Below, piece after piece: positions 18,824-28,672 of a DNA stretch of 64,000 nt. The notes beneath the pieces are model-generated. The model searched no databases, had not been told where the DNA came from, and saw nothing but the letters and a program-made list of their open reading frames with translations. Location: contig NZ_JAEHFJ010000004.1 in assembly GCF_016406085.1 (NCBI RefSeq), positions 310,001 to 374,000 on the forward strand, written 5' to 3'. The translations under genes were made by a program, and so were the position numbers. The stretch is from Aureibaculum flavum. Its GTDB lineage: Bacteria; Bacteroidota; Bacteroidia; Flavobacteriales; Flavobacteriaceae. Positions within the stretch are counted from its first letter, which is position 1. Every line of letters starts with the position of its first letter.

Positions 18824-20053
18824 ATGACTCCACAAACTGTATTTTACATTATTATTGGCATATTAGTCATCAATTTTATTGTTGATAATTACTTAGATTA
18901 TTTGAATTCTAAACATTTTGATGATACTATTCCTTCATTATTAGAGGATGTTTATGATGAAAAAGAATACATAAAATCTCAGGCTTATAAAAAAGAAAAC
19001 TTTAAATTTTCAAGTATTACGGGTACCTTTTCATTCCTACTCACATTAGCGTTCTTCTTTTTGGAAGGTTTTGCCTATGTAGATCAATGGGCACGAAGTT
19101 TTAGTGATAATGAAATGATAATTACACTATTGTTTTTTGGAATTATAATGTTAGGTAGCGATATTTTAACAACACCACTCTCCTACTACCAAACCTTTGT
19201 TATTGAAGAAAAATACGGATTTAATAAAACCACCAAAAAATTATTTTTTTTAGATAAAATTAAAGGATGGTTATTAATGGTTATTGTTGGTGGTGGAATT
19301 TTAGCATTGATAGTATGGTTTTATCAACTAACAGGTAACAACTTCTGGATCTATACTTGGGTATTTATGGCCTTCTTTTCAGTATTTATGATGCTTTTTT
19401 ATTCTACGTTGATAGTGCCATTATTCAATAAACAAAGTCCGTTGGAAGAAGGTGAGCTGAAAACAGCTTTAGAAAGTTTTGCAGGAAAAGTAGGTTTCAA
19501 CCTCGATAAAATTTTTGTTATAGATGGTTCAAAACGCTCTACCAAAGCCAATGCTTACTTTACAGGGTTTGGAAAAAAGAAACGAATCGTTTTATACGAC
19601 ACCTTAATTAATGATTTAGATACCGATGAAATTATTGCTGTTTTGGCTCATGAAGTTGGCCACTATAAAAAGAAACATGTTGTATTTAATATGATAAGTT
19701 CTATCCTTTTAACGGGATTAACGTTGTATCTTTTATCCTTTTTTATAGATAGTAAATTATTAGCCAACGCTTTATCTGTCGCTATCCCTAGTTTCCATAT
19801 TGGTTTAATAGCATTCGGCGTGTTGTACAGTCCCATTTCAGAAATTACAGGGTTAATCATGAATATTTTCTCCAGAAAATTTGAATACCAAGCTGATGAT
19901 TATGCTAAATCTCATTTTGGTGCGAAACCTTTAATCTCCTCGTTAAAAAAATTATCAAAAAATAGTTTGAGCAATTTAACACCGCATAAAGCATATGTTT
20001 TTATGCATTACTCACATCCAACATTATTACAAAGGGTTAAAGCGATGATGTAA
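18824..20053 (+). CDS. M48 family metalloprotease, Ste24/CAAX prenyl protease 1-like
   Basis: 409 aa integral membrane zinc protease. The zinc motif is H276-E-V-G-H280 (LAHEVGHYKKKH), with the third ligand expected in FEYQADDYA. Hydrophobic segments lie near residues 5-21, 62-85, 100-120, 145-165, 175-200 and in the long stretch after the zinc site. The N-terminal peptidase M48_N domain is present (ITTPLSYYQTFVIEEKYGFNKTT-like block). A TTG immediately upstream (18821) is also in frame; ATG at 18824 is preferred. In bacteria such proteins act in membrane-protein quality control; substrates are not known. Confidence 0.88.
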   Translation: MTPQTVFYIIIGILVINFIVDNYLDYLNSKHFDDTIPSLLEDVYDEKEYIKSQAYKKENFKFSSITGTFSFLLTLAFFFLEGFAYVDQWARSFSDNEMIITLLFFGIIMLGSDILTTPLSYYQTFVIEEKYGFNKTTKKLFFLDKIKGWLLMVIVGGGILALIVWFYQLTGNNFWIYTWVFMAFFSVFMMLFYSTLIVPLFNKQSPLEEGELKTALESFAGKVGFNLDKIFVIDGSKRSTKANAYFTGFGKKKRIVLYDTLINDLDTDEIIAVLAHEVGHYKKKHVVFNMISSILLTGLTLYLLSFFIDSKLLANALSVAIPSFHIGLIAFGVLYSPISEITGLIMNIFSRKFEYQADDYAKSHFGAKPLISSLKKLSKNSLSNLTPHKAYVFMHYSHPTLLQRVKAMM

Positions 20054-20257
20054 AGAAGGGTTGGACTCTTTAAATGTTGCTATCCGTCAACTATTGGTTC
20101 TTAAATTAAAATATGGAAAATTATTTTTATTAGCTTGGTTTTAACTGTAGTCATCTAGATTATTTTAAGTTAGATTTGTATTTAGACAACTGCAAGATCA
20201 CGCCACTAAAAACTAATAAAACTTGCTCAATAAAAATCTTTAGTTTACTTTTATTCT

Positions 20258-22477
20258 ATGGCATACACTGCAACCCTCGAAGAGGAAAATAAAGAAATAG
20301 CAAGGCGTTATAAAAAAATGCTCAGTGCTACTTATCAACACCTATCTAAAACAGATAAGGAAATGATACGTAAGGCATTTGATGTTGCTGTCGATGCACA
20401 TAAAGACCAGCGTAGAAAAACAGGAGAACCTTATATTTATCATCCCATTGCTGTAGCTTCAATAGTTGCCAATGAAATTGGTTTAGGTGCTACCTCAATT
20501 ATGTGTGCATTAATGCATGATGTAGTTGAAGACTCTGAAGACTATACTTTTGAAGATATAGAAGGGCTGTTTGGTGAAACCGTTGCGAAAATAGTGAATG
20601 GTTTAACTAAAATTTCTCGTTTAAATAAGGAGCAAGAAGTTTCTATTCAGGCAGAGAATTTCAGAAAAATGCTCTTAACGTTAAATGATGATGTTAGGGT
20701 TATTCTCATAAAAATTGCTGATCGTTTGCATAATATGCAGACCATGGATGCCATGCCACATCACAAGCAAATAAAAATATCTTCAGAAACCTTATATATC
20801 TATGCTCCTTTAGCTCACCGATTAGGATTGTATAATATAAAAACAGAATTAGAAGATTTAGGCTTAAAATATACCGAGCCAGAAGTTTTTAACGATATTC
20901 TCACTAAAATAAAAGAGAGTAAAGAACAGCAGGAGGAATATATTAAAGCATTTACCGAAAGTGTTGAGAAAACATTAGATAAAGAAAATTTTGATTATGT
21001 AATAAAAGGAAGAACAAAATCCATTTATTCCATTCGAAAAAAAATGTTGAATCAAGGGGTTTCCTTTGATGAAATTTATGACAAGTTTGCTATTCGTATT
21101 ATTTATAGCTCAGAATTACCTGATGAAAAATTCAATGCTTGGAAAATTTATTCCATTATAACAGATAGTTTTAATCCGAATCCAAATCGTTTACGAGATT
21201 GGATCTCTCAACCCAAATCTACGGGCTACGAATCGTTACACATTACAGTAATGGGCCCAAAAGGAAGATGGGTAGAAGTACAAATACGTTCTAGACGTAT
21301 GGATGAAATTGCAGAAAAAGGATATGCCGCTCATTTCAAATACAAACACGGTAATGAAAAGGAAAGTGGACTAGAAAATTGGTTAAATAAATTAAAAGAA
21401 ACTTTAGAAAATCCTGATATAAATGCAGTAGATTTTGTTGAGCAATTTAAATTAAATTTATATGCTAAGGAAATTTATGTATTTACCCCTCAGGGTGATA
21501 TAAAATCCTTACCAAAAGGGTCAACACCTTTAGATTTTGCTTTTGCCATACATACCGATGTTGGTATGATGTGTAGAGGTGCTAAAGTAAATGGTAAACT
21601 AGTACCGTTAAGTCATACCTTAAATAGTGGTGACCAAGTTCAAATTATTACTTCTATTAGTCAAAAACCAAAATTAAGTTGGCTTGACTTTGCTCAAACT
21701 GCAAGAGCAAAATCAAAAATTAAAGCAGCCTTAAAAGAAGATCAAAAACTAGTTGCTAATGATGGTAAGGAAGTTTTAGAACGTAAACTTCGTCATTTAA
21801 AAGTTCCTTTTAATGAGAAAACAATCAATGAATTGGTTAGTTATTTTAAATTAAAGACGAGTCACGATCTTTTTTATAGACTAGGTAATGGAGGTATAGA
21901 CAATCAACAACTTAAAAATTTTGTAAGTCAACGTAGTAATGCTATTTATAATTTCTTTAAAAACACGATAAGAAGAGGAGAAAAAAAGCCAAGTGAAAAT
22001 AAAAATGATGAACTAACCGATAAGTTCGATTTACTTGTTTTTGGAAAGGATGATGAAAAACTAGAATATAAATTGGCTCAATGTTGTAATCCAATTCCGG
22101 GCGATAAAGTATTTGGATTTGTTACTGTTTCGGATGGGATTAAAGTACATAAACAAAATTGTCCTAATGCTATTAGTATGCAATCGCAGTTTGCCTATAG
22201 AGTTATTAGTGCAAAATGGATTGATTCTTCGCAGCAAGAACATAAAGTACTACTTAAACTTACAGGTATTGATCATATGGGCTTGGTAAATGAAGTTACT
22301 CATATTATCTCTAGTAATATGAATGTTAATATATATAACATAAATATTTCAGGAGGTCAAAGTGTCTTTACAGGTCAAATAACAGTTGGGATTAAAAACA
22401 ATGATCAACTTAAAAAATTGATGCAAAAGTTAAAAAAAATAGACGGTATTGATAAAATATCACGTCTAAACAGTTAG
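20258..22477 (+). CDS. rsh: Bifunctional (p)ppGpp synthetase/hydrolase, RelA/SpoT homologue
   Basis: 739 aa, the long RSH type that both makes and degrades the stringent-response alarmone. Domains in order: HD hydrolase with H87-D88 and E91-D92 intact (MHDVVEDSED); synthetase with the GRTKSIYSIRKK loop near residue 250 and GYESLHITVMGP; TGS (YVFTPQGDIKSLPKGSTPLDFAF); zinc-finger/helical region with C-C in QCCNPIPGD; C-terminal ACT. Both catalytic sites look functional. It is the only RSH in the window. The next gene, a Fur-family regulator, has its own promoter. Confidence 0.95.
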   Translation: MAYTATLEEENKEIARRYKKMLSATYQHLSKTDKEMIRKAFDVAVDAHKDQRRKTGEPYIYHPIAVASIVANEIGLGATSIMCALMHDVVEDSEDYTFEDIEGLFGETVAKIVNGLTKISRLNKEQEVSIQAENFRKMLLTLNDDVRVILIKIADRLHNMQTMDAMPHHKQIKISSETLYIYAPLAHRLGLYNIKTELEDLGLKYTEPEVFNDILTKIKESKEQQEEYIKAFTESVEKTLDKENFDYVIKGRTKSIYSIRKKMLNQGVSFDEIYDKFAIRIIYSSELPDEKFNAWKIYSIITDSFNPNPNRLRDWISQPKSTGYESLHITVMGPKGRWVEVQIRSRRMDEIAEKGYAAHFKYKHGNEKESGLENWLNKLKETLENPDINAVDFVEQFKLNLYAKEIYVFTPQGDIKSLPKGSTPLDFAFAIHTDVGMMCRGAKVNGKLVPLSHTLNSGDQVQIITSISQKPKLSWLDFAQTARAKSKIKAALKEDQKLVANDGKEVLERKLRHLKVPFNEKTINELVSYFKLKTSHDLFYRLGNGGIDNQQLKNFVSQRSNAIYNFFKNTIRRGEKKPSENKNDELTDKFDLLVFGKDDEKLEYKLAQCCNPIPGDKVFGFVTVSDGIKVHKQNCPNAISMQSQFAYRVISAKWIDSSQQEHKVLLKLTGIDHMGLVNEVTHIISSNMNVNIYNINISGGQSVFTGQITVGIKNNDQLKKLMQKLKKIDGIDKISRLNS

Positions 22478-22483
22478 GTGTTC

Positions 22484-22501
22484 AAAAGTTGTTAAACTTT
22501 T
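22484..22501 (+). terminator. Weak hairpin after rsh
   Basis: AAAAGTT and AACTTTT form a 7-bp AT-rich stem with a GTTA loop, 7 bp past the rsh stop, followed by a short T-rich stretch. Plausible but weak intrinsic terminator. Confidence 0.35.
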
Positions 22502-22510
22502 TAATAAACC

Positions 22511-22544
22511 TTTGAGAAATACTTATTTTTAAAACGTAAATTTG
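22511..22544 (+). promoter_or_regulatory. Bacteroidota promoter for the Fur-family gene
   Basis: TAAATTTG at 22537-22544 fits TAnnTTTG; a TTTG at 22511-22514 lies 22 nt upstream as a -33 candidate. The ATG at 22565 is 20 bp downstream. Confidence 0.5.
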
Positions 22545-22564
22545 CTTTTTAATGAAAGATAAAT

Positions 22565-23017
22565 ATGGATAATTCTAAAAATCAGGAAATTGTAAAAAGT
22601 GTTTTTACCAATTTTTTAGAACAAAATAACCATAGAAAAACACCTGAACGATACGCCATTCTTCAAGAAATTTATGATCATAACGATCATTTTGATATAG
22701 AATCTCTTTATATCTATATGAAGAATCAGAACTATCGTGTAAGTAGAGCTACGCTTTACAATACGATAGAGTTATTATTAGAATGTGGGTTAGTTAGACG
22801 TCATCAGTTTGGTCAAAACCAAGCTCATTACGAAAAGTCTTATTTTGATAAACAACATGATCATATTATCCTAACTGATACAGGTGAAGTAATTGAATTT
22901 TGTGATCCTAGAATTCAAACGATTAAAAAAACAATAGAAGAAGTTTTTGACATAAAAGTAAATAATCATTCACTATACTTTTATGGTGAAAGAAATAAAG
23001 ATATAAATAAAAAATAA
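22565..23017 (+). CDS. Fur family transcriptional regulator
   Basis: 150 aa. Winged-helix DNA-binding domain ([34 protein letters not shown]) and C-terminal dimerisation/metal domain ([18 protein letters not shown]). Regulatory-site histidines are present (HDH), but the CxxC pairs that bind structural zinc in many Fur and PerR proteins are absent: only two cysteines remain, in LLECGL and EFCDP. The sensed metal (Fe, Zn or peroxide via Fe) cannot be assigned. It is 10 bp upstream of purA, probably in one transcript. Confidence 0.88.
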   Translation: MDNSKNQEIVKSVFTNFLEQNNHRKTPERYAILQEIYDHNDHFDIESLYIYMKNQNYRVSRATLYNTIELLLECGLVRRHQFGQNQAHYEKSYFDKQHDHIILTDTGEVIEFCDPRIQTIKKTIEEVFDIKVNNHSLYFYGERNKDINKK

Positions 23018-23027
23018 TTAATATACA

Positions 23028-24296
23028 ATGGTTGATTTATTACTCGGTTTGCAATGGGGCGATGAAGGAAAAGGTAAAATAGTTGATGTCCTTACAAAAA
23101 ATTATGACATTATAGCTCGTTTTCAAGGTGGTCCAAATGCAGGACATACCTTAATTTTTGATGGAAACAAACATGTTTTACATACTATTCCATCAGGTAT
23201 TTTCCACGATAAAGCTATAAATATTGTTGGTAATGGTGTAGTAATTGATCCTGTAATTTTTCAAAAAGAATTAGAGAATCTTGCACCTTACAATATTGAT
23301 TTTAAATCAAAGTTGTTTATCTCTAGAAAAGCACATTTAATTTTACCGACGCATAGATTATTAGATGCGGCTTCAGAAACTTCTAAAGGTAAAGCTAAAA
23401 TTGGTTCTACTTTAAAAGGTATTGGTCCAACGTATATGGACAAAACAGGAAGAAATGGTATGCGTGTTGGCGATCTTGAATTAGAAGATTGGAAAGACAA
23501 ATATAAAGCGTTGACAGAAAAGCATTTAAAAATGCTTAATTATTTTGAGGTTGATATTCAATTTGATCTTGAAGAGTTAGAAAAACAATTCTGTAAAGCT
23601 GTTGATGTATTAAAACAATTGACATTTATTGATAGTGAAGAATATTTATTCAACGCTATGAAAAATAATAAAACAATCTTAGCAGAAGGAGCTCAAGGAT
23701 CTTTATTAGATATAGATTTTGGTACCTATCCGTTTGTTACGTCTTCAAACACCACTGCTGCCGGTGCTTGTACTGGTTTAGGTGTAGCACCTAATAAAAT
23801 TGGTGAAGTATATGGTATTTTTAAAGCCTATACAACCCGTGTTGGCTCTGGTCCTTTCCCTACAGAATTGTTCGATAAAGATGGAGAAGCCATGGCAAAA
23901 GTTGGTCATGAATTTGGAGCAACTACAGGTAGACCTCGCCGTTGTGGATGGTTAGATCTAGTGGCATTGAAATATGCTGTTCAAATAAACGGTGTAACGC
24001 AATTAAATATGATGAAAGGTGATGTACTTTCAGGTTTTGACACTTTAAAAGTATGTACATCTTATACCTATCAAGGTAAGGAAATTTCACATTTACCTTA
24101 CAACATAGAACCTGAAAACGTTAGTGTAAACTATACGGAATTTAAAGGTTGGGATGAAGATTTAACAGGAATGGAAACTGCCGATCAATTACCTAAGAAT
24201 TTAATTGATTATATTAATTTTATAGAAAAAGAAGTGCAAGTGCCTGTTAAGATTGTATCTGTTGGACCAGACAGAAAACAAACTATTTTTAGATAA
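23028..24296 (+). CDS. purA: Adenylosuccinate synthetase
   Basis: GTP-dependent first committed step from IMP to AMP. The GTP/IMP loop LLGLQWGDEGKGKIVD sits at the extreme N-terminus, followed by GGPNAGHT, GSTLKGIGPTYMDKTGR, the EGAQGSLLDIDFGTYPFVTSS block and GRPRRCGWLDLVALKYA. 422 aa, normal length. It follows the Fur-family gene closely; a pairing of fur and purA is common in flavobacteria (recollection). Confidence 0.96.
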   Translation: MVDLLLGLQWGDEGKGKIVDVLTKNYDIIARFQGGPNAGHTLIFDGNKHVLHTIPSGIFHDKAINIVGNGVVIDPVIFQKELENLAPYNIDFKSKLFISRKAHLILPTHRLLDAASETSKGKAKIGSTLKGIGPTYMDKTGRNGMRVGDLELEDWKDKYKALTEKHLKMLNYFEVDIQFDLEELEKQFCKAVDVLKQLTFIDSEEYLFNAMKNNKTILAEGAQGSLLDIDFGTYPFVTSSNTTAAGACTGLGVAPNKIGEVYGIFKAYTTRVGSGPFPTELFDKDGEAMAKVGHEFGATTGRPRRCGWLDLVALKYAVQINGVTQLNMMKGDVLSGFDTLKVCTSYTYQGKEISHLPYNIEPENVSVNYTEFKGWDEDLTGMETADQLPKNLIDYINFIEKEVQVPVKIVSVGPDRKQTIFR

Positions 24297-24366
24297 TTAA
24301 TTATTTAAGTTTTAATTTAAGTTTTAAAACATAAAATAGACTATATATGGGTTGAGCAAGGACATT

Positions 24367-24993
24367 ATGAAAAGTATAATCTACATATTAATAGTTACAA
24401 CTTTAATCTCTTGCTCAACTAAAAAAAATATTGACTTAAAATCAAATAATTTAATCTCAAATAATTTTAATGAATTGGAGATAAAAGATTTGCAATTAAT
24501 CTTTGATTTCTTTATTAATCAAATTTGCGATTCGCGAAAAAAAAACTTTAAATCTTTAAATGAATGTTACCTAGATTATTGTTCTAAAATCAAAGAACAA
24601 GCAGAAACCAACGTTGAATTTAAGACAAAAATAAATTTTAAACAGCAATTAAAATTATACAATAAAATAGATAATTCTACTTTTAAAGAAATTTGGAGTT
24701 TTCATAAAAGTTTACCTGTAGGAGATAGACAGGATACATTGAAATTTCTTGAATTTAATTTTGATGGGAATTATATAAAATTTTTGAATAAATTTGCAAG
24801 AGAAAATAAAGCTATTGGTCAATATATGTATTCCTATAAGCAAGTTCGGGGACTCGGACCTTCATTGGTAGCTAATTTGATTTTTAACTATAAATCCTTT
24901 GAAATTGCAGATATTCGGACTAAAGTAGTTATTGCTATTCACTATTTGACACTTAATGATCAATTTCATAGAGAAGAAAAATATTTAGAGTAA
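24367..24993 (+). CDS. Hypothetical lipoprotein
   Basis: 208 aa from ATG at 24367 (a TTG 15 bp upstream is also in frame). The N-terminus MKSIIYILIVTTLISC ends in a lipobox Cys. The mature part is lysine- and asparagine-rich and mostly helical, with no motif I recognise; a central FKEIWSFHKSLPVGD and a late QVRGLGPSLVANLIF stand out. It sits between two housekeeping genes, purA and fabV, without a tight link to either. Composition is even more AT-rich than its neighbours, so it may be a recent arrival. Confidence 0.65.
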   Translation: MKSIIYILIVTTLISCSTKKNIDLKSNNLISNNFNELEIKDLQLIFDFFINQICDSRKKNFKSLNECYLDYCSKIKEQAETNVEFKTKINFKQQLKLYNKIDNSTFKEIWSFHKSLPVGDRQDTLKFLEFNFDGNYIKFLNKFARENKAIGQYMYSYKQVRGLGPSLVANLIFNYKSFEIADIRTKVVIAIHYLTLNDQFHREEKYLE

Positions 24994-25042
24994 ATAAAAA
25001 ATGAATAGCAATTGTTTAGAAAATAACACAAAAAACTAACGA

Positions 25043-26230
25043 ATGATAATACAACCAAAAACACGTGGATTTATTTGTATCACTTCTCACCCTGAAGGAT
25101 GTGCAAAAAATGTACAAAACCAAATCGATTATATAAAATCAAAAAGCCCTATTGATGGTGCAAAAAATGTACTAGTCATTGGAGCTTCTACAGGTTTCGG
25201 TTTGGCATCTCGTATAACCAGTGCTTTTGGAGAAAATGCTGCTACTATTGGTGTGTTTTTTGAAAAACCACCAGCAGAAGGAAGAACAGCATCTTCTGGT
25301 TGGTATAATACTGCGGCTTTTGAAGAACAAGCTCATAAAGCAGGTTTATATGCTAAAAGTATAAATGGGGATGCCTTTTCAAATGAAATTAAAGAGCAAA
25401 CTGCTCAGCTGATAAAAAAAGATCTAGGTAAGATTGATTTGGTAATTTACAGTTTGGCTTCACCAGTTAGAACACATCCAGAAACGGGAGTTCGTTATAA
25501 ATCTACATTAAAACCTATAGGCAATACATACACAAATAAAACGGTTGATTTTCATACCGGAGAAGTTAAAGAAATTTCTATTGAAGCTTGCACCGAAGAA
25601 GATATTGTAAATACAGTTACGGTAATGGGTGGTGAAGATTGGCAACTATGGATTGACAAACTAAAGAAAGAAGGCTTACTTGCTGATAATTTTAAGACGG
25701 TAGCGTATTCATACATTGGTCCTAAACTTACAGAACCAGTTTACAGAAAAGGGACTATTGGTAAAGCGAAAGATCATTTAGAAGCTACAGCTTTCAACAT
25801 TACTGATGGCTTAAAAGACATAAAAGGTAAAGCTTTTGTTTCTGTTAATAAGGCCTTAGTTACACAATCAAGTTCTGCTATTCCTGTAATACCATTGTAT
25901 ATTTCATTACTATATAAAGTAATGAAAGAAAAAAACCTTCAAGAAGGATGTATTGAACAGATTTATAGACTATTTAAAGAGCGATTGTATCTTGACGAAA
26001 TTCCAGTAGATAGCGAAGGAAGAATTCGAATTGATGATTTAGAAATGCGTGATGATATTCAGGAAAAAGTAGCTCAATTATGGAAAGAAGCAACTACGGA
26101 ATCTTTATCTGAAATTGGTGATTTAGAAGGCTATAAAGATGAGTTTTTTAATCTATTTGGATTTAATTTTGACGGAATAGATTATGAAAAAGATACGAAT
26201 GAAATGGTAAGTATACCTGGCCTACAATAA
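25043..26230 (+). CDS. fabV: Trans-2-enoyl-ACP/CoA reductase, FabV type
   Basis: NADH-dependent enoyl reductase completing each cycle of fatty acid elongation; FabV replaces FabI in many bacteria and is intrinsically less sensitive to triclosan. The N-terminal RGFICITSHPEGCAKNVQNQI block, the dinucleotide-binding VIGASTGFGLASRI, LVIYSLASPVRTHP, and the catalytic Tyr-x8-Lys in SYIGPKLTEPVYRKGTIGKAK (read around the first Y and later K) are all there. 395 aa, normal length. No fabI is present in the window. Confidence 0.94.
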   Translation: MIIQPKTRGFICITSHPEGCAKNVQNQIDYIKSKSPIDGAKNVLVIGASTGFGLASRITSAFGENAATIGVFFEKPPAEGRTASSGWYNTAAFEEQAHKAGLYAKSINGDAFSNEIKEQTAQLIKKDLGKIDLVIYSLASPVRTHPETGVRYKSTLKPIGNTYTNKTVDFHTGEVKEISIEACTEEDIVNTVTVMGGEDWQLWIDKLKKEGLLADNFKTVAYSYIGPKLTEPVYRKGTIGKAKDHLEATAFNITDGLKDIKGKAFVSVNKALVTQSSSAIPVIPLYISLLYKVMKEKNLQEGCIEQIYRLFKERLYLDEIPVDSEGRIRIDDLEMRDDIQEKVAQLWKEATTESLSEIGDLEGYKDEFFNLFGFNFDGIDYEKDTNEMVSIPGLQ

Positions 26231-26257
26231 AAAAATAATCTAAATTTTCAAAGAATA

Positions 26258-26926
26258 ATGCTTAAAAAGAGTTTAGTAGCCTCCCTAATTGTACTTTTAT
26301 TTTTTGCAGCATGTAAAAAGCAAAATAAATTAGACCCAAAAGTAAAAGACCTTATTTCATTAAATGATTTTGATAGTATTTCTGTTCAAGAATTACCATT
26401 TTCTTTTGCGTTTGATAAAGATTCAATTCTGGATTATCATTACACCCTAGAGTCTTTTGAAAGAAGGAATTTAATTGACAAAAATGCTAAACTTAATACC
26501 TATTTTTCTGATTCTACTACTTTTTTGAACAGTGAAAATTTATTTATTACCGATAGCGAAAACTACCCCTATATTGGTGAAGGTTATTTTTATACGCGTC
26601 TGCCAAATATAAATGAAATCAAAGTCTTAGTATTTACCTATCAGAATACAGATGAACATGAGACCCTACCCTATTTTGAACTTCAAACCATAGATGAAAA
26701 CAATAAAGTCATTGATAAATTAATACTTGCTGGTGGTATTAATTACGATTGTAGTTGGGATAGACAGTTTTCCATAGATGAAACTTACACTATTACTATC
26801 ATTGATAATGAATCATGTTTTGATCCTGAAGATGAAAAGCAAATTCTTACAAAGACTGTTAAAACAGAATACAAAGTGGGTAACGATGGTCACATCAAAA
26901 TGCTAATTTCGGAAGGAGCCATATAA
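26258..26926 (+). CDS. Hypothetical lipoprotein
   Basis: 222 aa. The N-terminus MLKKSLVASLIVLLFFAAC ends in a lipobox, giving a surface or periplasmic lipoprotein. The mature chain is acidic with alternating hydrophobic residues suggesting a beta-rich fold. Two isolated cysteines (YDCSWD and NESCFDPED) could form a disulfide. It follows fabV by 27 bp and converges on the DUF2141 gene. No family recognised. Confidence 0.65.
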   Translation: MLKKSLVASLIVLLFFAACKKQNKLDPKVKDLISLNDFDSISVQELPFSFAFDKDSILDYHYTLESFERRNLIDKNAKLNTYFSDSTTFLNSENLFITDSENYPYIGEGYFYTRLPNINEIKVLVFTYQNTDEHETLPYFELQTIDENNKVIDKLILAGGINYDCSWDRQFSIDETYTITIIDNESCFDPEDEKQILTKTVKTEYKVGNDGHIKMLISEGAI

Positions 26927-26955
26927 TTTATATGAGGATTTTTTTAAAATTTAAT

Positions 26956-27375
26956 CTAATAAAAGATTTTAATGGATGTATTCTCTTTCTCTAAGTTAAA
27001 CTTAGCATCCACATATTTAGGTGGACCTAATCTTGCTTTCGCATTATTACTACACGCATTCGGTTCTTTTGGTATTCCGAAATAGTTTTTATCTAATTTA
27101 CCATTATTGTTTTCATCATGAAAAGAGGATATCGCATAAGTACCTTGCGGTAATTGGTTAAATTCTACCATTGCTTTCCCGTTAATGATTTCTGTAATTT
27201 CACCTTGATATGGATTTTTCAAAAAATCATCTCGATGATCATAAATAGCAACAAATAATTTTCCTTCATCAGAATTTAAACCCTCAATTGAAACTTTTAG
27301 ATTAAAAGTAGATTGCGACCATGAAACCATTGAAGTGATTAAAAAAATTATAATATTTACTTTTTTGAAAATCAT
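26956..27375 (-). CDS. DUF2141 family exported protein
   Basis: 139 aa with a signal peptide (IIIFLITSMVSWSQ). The mature domain (LKVSIEGLNSDEGKLFVAIYD, then GTYAISSFHDENNNGKLDKN, FGIPKEP) is the DUF2141 beta-sandwich; the DENNNGKLD stretch looks like a calcium-binding-type loop. Function unknown. It is the last gene of a six-gene minus-strand operon, starting 1 bp after the photolyase stop, which puts it in the light-response island; the family is often seen near carotenoid or photolyase genes (recollection). Confidence 0.8.
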   Translation of the reverse strand: MIFKKVNIIIFLITSMVSWSQSTFNLKVSIEGLNSDEGKLFVAIYDHRDDFLKNPYQGEITEIINGKAMVEFNQLPQGTYAISSFHDENNNGKLDKNYFGIPKEPNACSNNAKARLGPPKYVDAKFNLEKENTSIKIFY

Positions 27376-27376
27376 T

Positions 27377-28672
27377 TTATTGTTGTAATCCTATTTTATA
27401 AGCAGATAATGCTCTTTCTCTGGCAAATTTATGATCTACCATAGGTTCAGAATATCCTAAATCAAATTCAGGAATCCATTTTCTTGTATATTCTAAATTT
27501 GTATCAAACTTTTTTAATTGTAAGGCTGGATTAAATACTCTGAAATATGGTGCGGCATCACAACCGGTTCCTGCAGCCCATTGCCAATTTCCATTATTAG
27601 AAGACAATTCATAATCCAATAATTTTTCAGCAAAATAAGCTTCACCCCATCTCCAATCAATCAATAAGTGCTTACATAAAAAACCTGCGGTTACCATACG
27701 AACTCTATTATGCATATATCCCGTTTCATTTAATTCTCGCATACCAGCATCTACCAAAGGATATCCTGTATTACCTTCGCACCATCTTTTAAAATCTTCT
27801 TTGCTATCTCTCCACTTAATACCATCATATTTAGATTTAAAATTATGAGTTACCACTTTTGGAAATTGAAATAATATCTGCATAAAAAATTCCCTCCAAA
27901 TAAGTTCACTTAAAAACACAGCATTCCTTTCCAAAGCAATCATCACAAATTTTCTGATACTTACTGTACCGAAACGCAAATGCGGTGATAAATAAGAGGT
28001 CCCGTTTTTTGCGGGAAAATCTCTATTTAAATCATAATCTGAAATGACACTTAAATTAACAGGTTGTACTTTCTGTTTACTTTTTACAAAACCAATGTTT
28101 TCTAAGCTAGGAAATAACATTTCATAATTATAAAAACTATCCCAATCTAAATTGTTCTCATCTTCTACAGTAAAAGGATTCTGTTTAAATTTTTCTAACC
28201 ATTTATTTTTATATGGCGTGTAAACGGTATACGGTTTTCCATCAGCTTTTAGAATTTCATTTTTTTCAAAAATTACTTGATCTTTAAAATTACGTACTTC
28301 AATATTCTTTGATTCTAAAAAAGTAGTTATTTTTTGATCTCTTTTAATGGCATATGGTTCATAATCCCTATTAAAAAAAACTTTTTTCACATCATATTCA
28401 GTTATTAACGCTTTCCAAATTTCTCCTATATTTCCTTTTTTAATAAGTAATGAACTGTTTTTATTTTTTAATTTTAGATGAATGTTTCTCAATGACGTAT
28501 AAATAAAAGTAAGCCTTCCATCGTTTTTAGGCAAATCTTCTAAAATTTCATCATCAAAAATAAATATAGGAAGTACCGGAAGTCCACTTTCTAAAGCTGA
28601 TTTTAAACCTACATTATCTTCTAAACGTAAATCACGTCTATACCAAAAGATTGAAATTTCAATTTTCTTCAT
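27377..28672 (-). CDS. phr: Deoxyribodipyrimidine photolyase (class I CPD photolyase/cryptochrome family)
   Basis: Flavoprotein that uses blue/UV-A light to split pyrimidine dimers. N-terminal antenna domain (IFWYRRDLRLEDNVGL) and C-terminal FAD-binding domain with LSPHLRFGTVSIR, GYMHNRVRMVTAGFLCKHLLIDWRWGE (in parts) and NGNWQWAAGTGCDAAPYFRVFNP, the region contacting FAD and the lesion. 431 aa, somewhat short but complete. It overlaps the SRPBCC gene by 14 bp and lies in an operon whose upstream neighbours make pterins, the antenna class of such enzymes. CPD versus other lesion specificity is not certain. Confidence 0.93.
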   Translation of the reverse strand: MKKIEISIFWYRRDLRLEDNVGLKSALESGLPVLPIFIFDDEILEDLPKNDGRLTFIYTSLRNIHLKLKNKNSSLLIKKGNIGEIWKALITEYDVKKVFFNRDYEPYAIKRDQKITTFLESKNIEVRNFKDQVIFEKNEILKADGKPYTVYTPYKNKWLEKFKQNPFTVEDENNLDWDSFYNYEMLFPSLENIGFVKSKQKVQPVNLSVISDYDLNRDFPAKNGTSYLSPHLRFGTVSIRKFVMIALERNAVFLSELIWREFFMQILFQFPKVVTHNFKSKYDGIKWRDSKEDFKRWCEGNTGYPLVDAGMRELNETGYMHNRVRMVTAGFLCKHLLIDWRWGEAYFAEKLLDYELSSNNGNWQWAAGTGCDAAPYFRVFNPALQLKKFDTNLEYTRKWIPEFDLGYSEPMVDHKFARERALSAYKIGLQQ

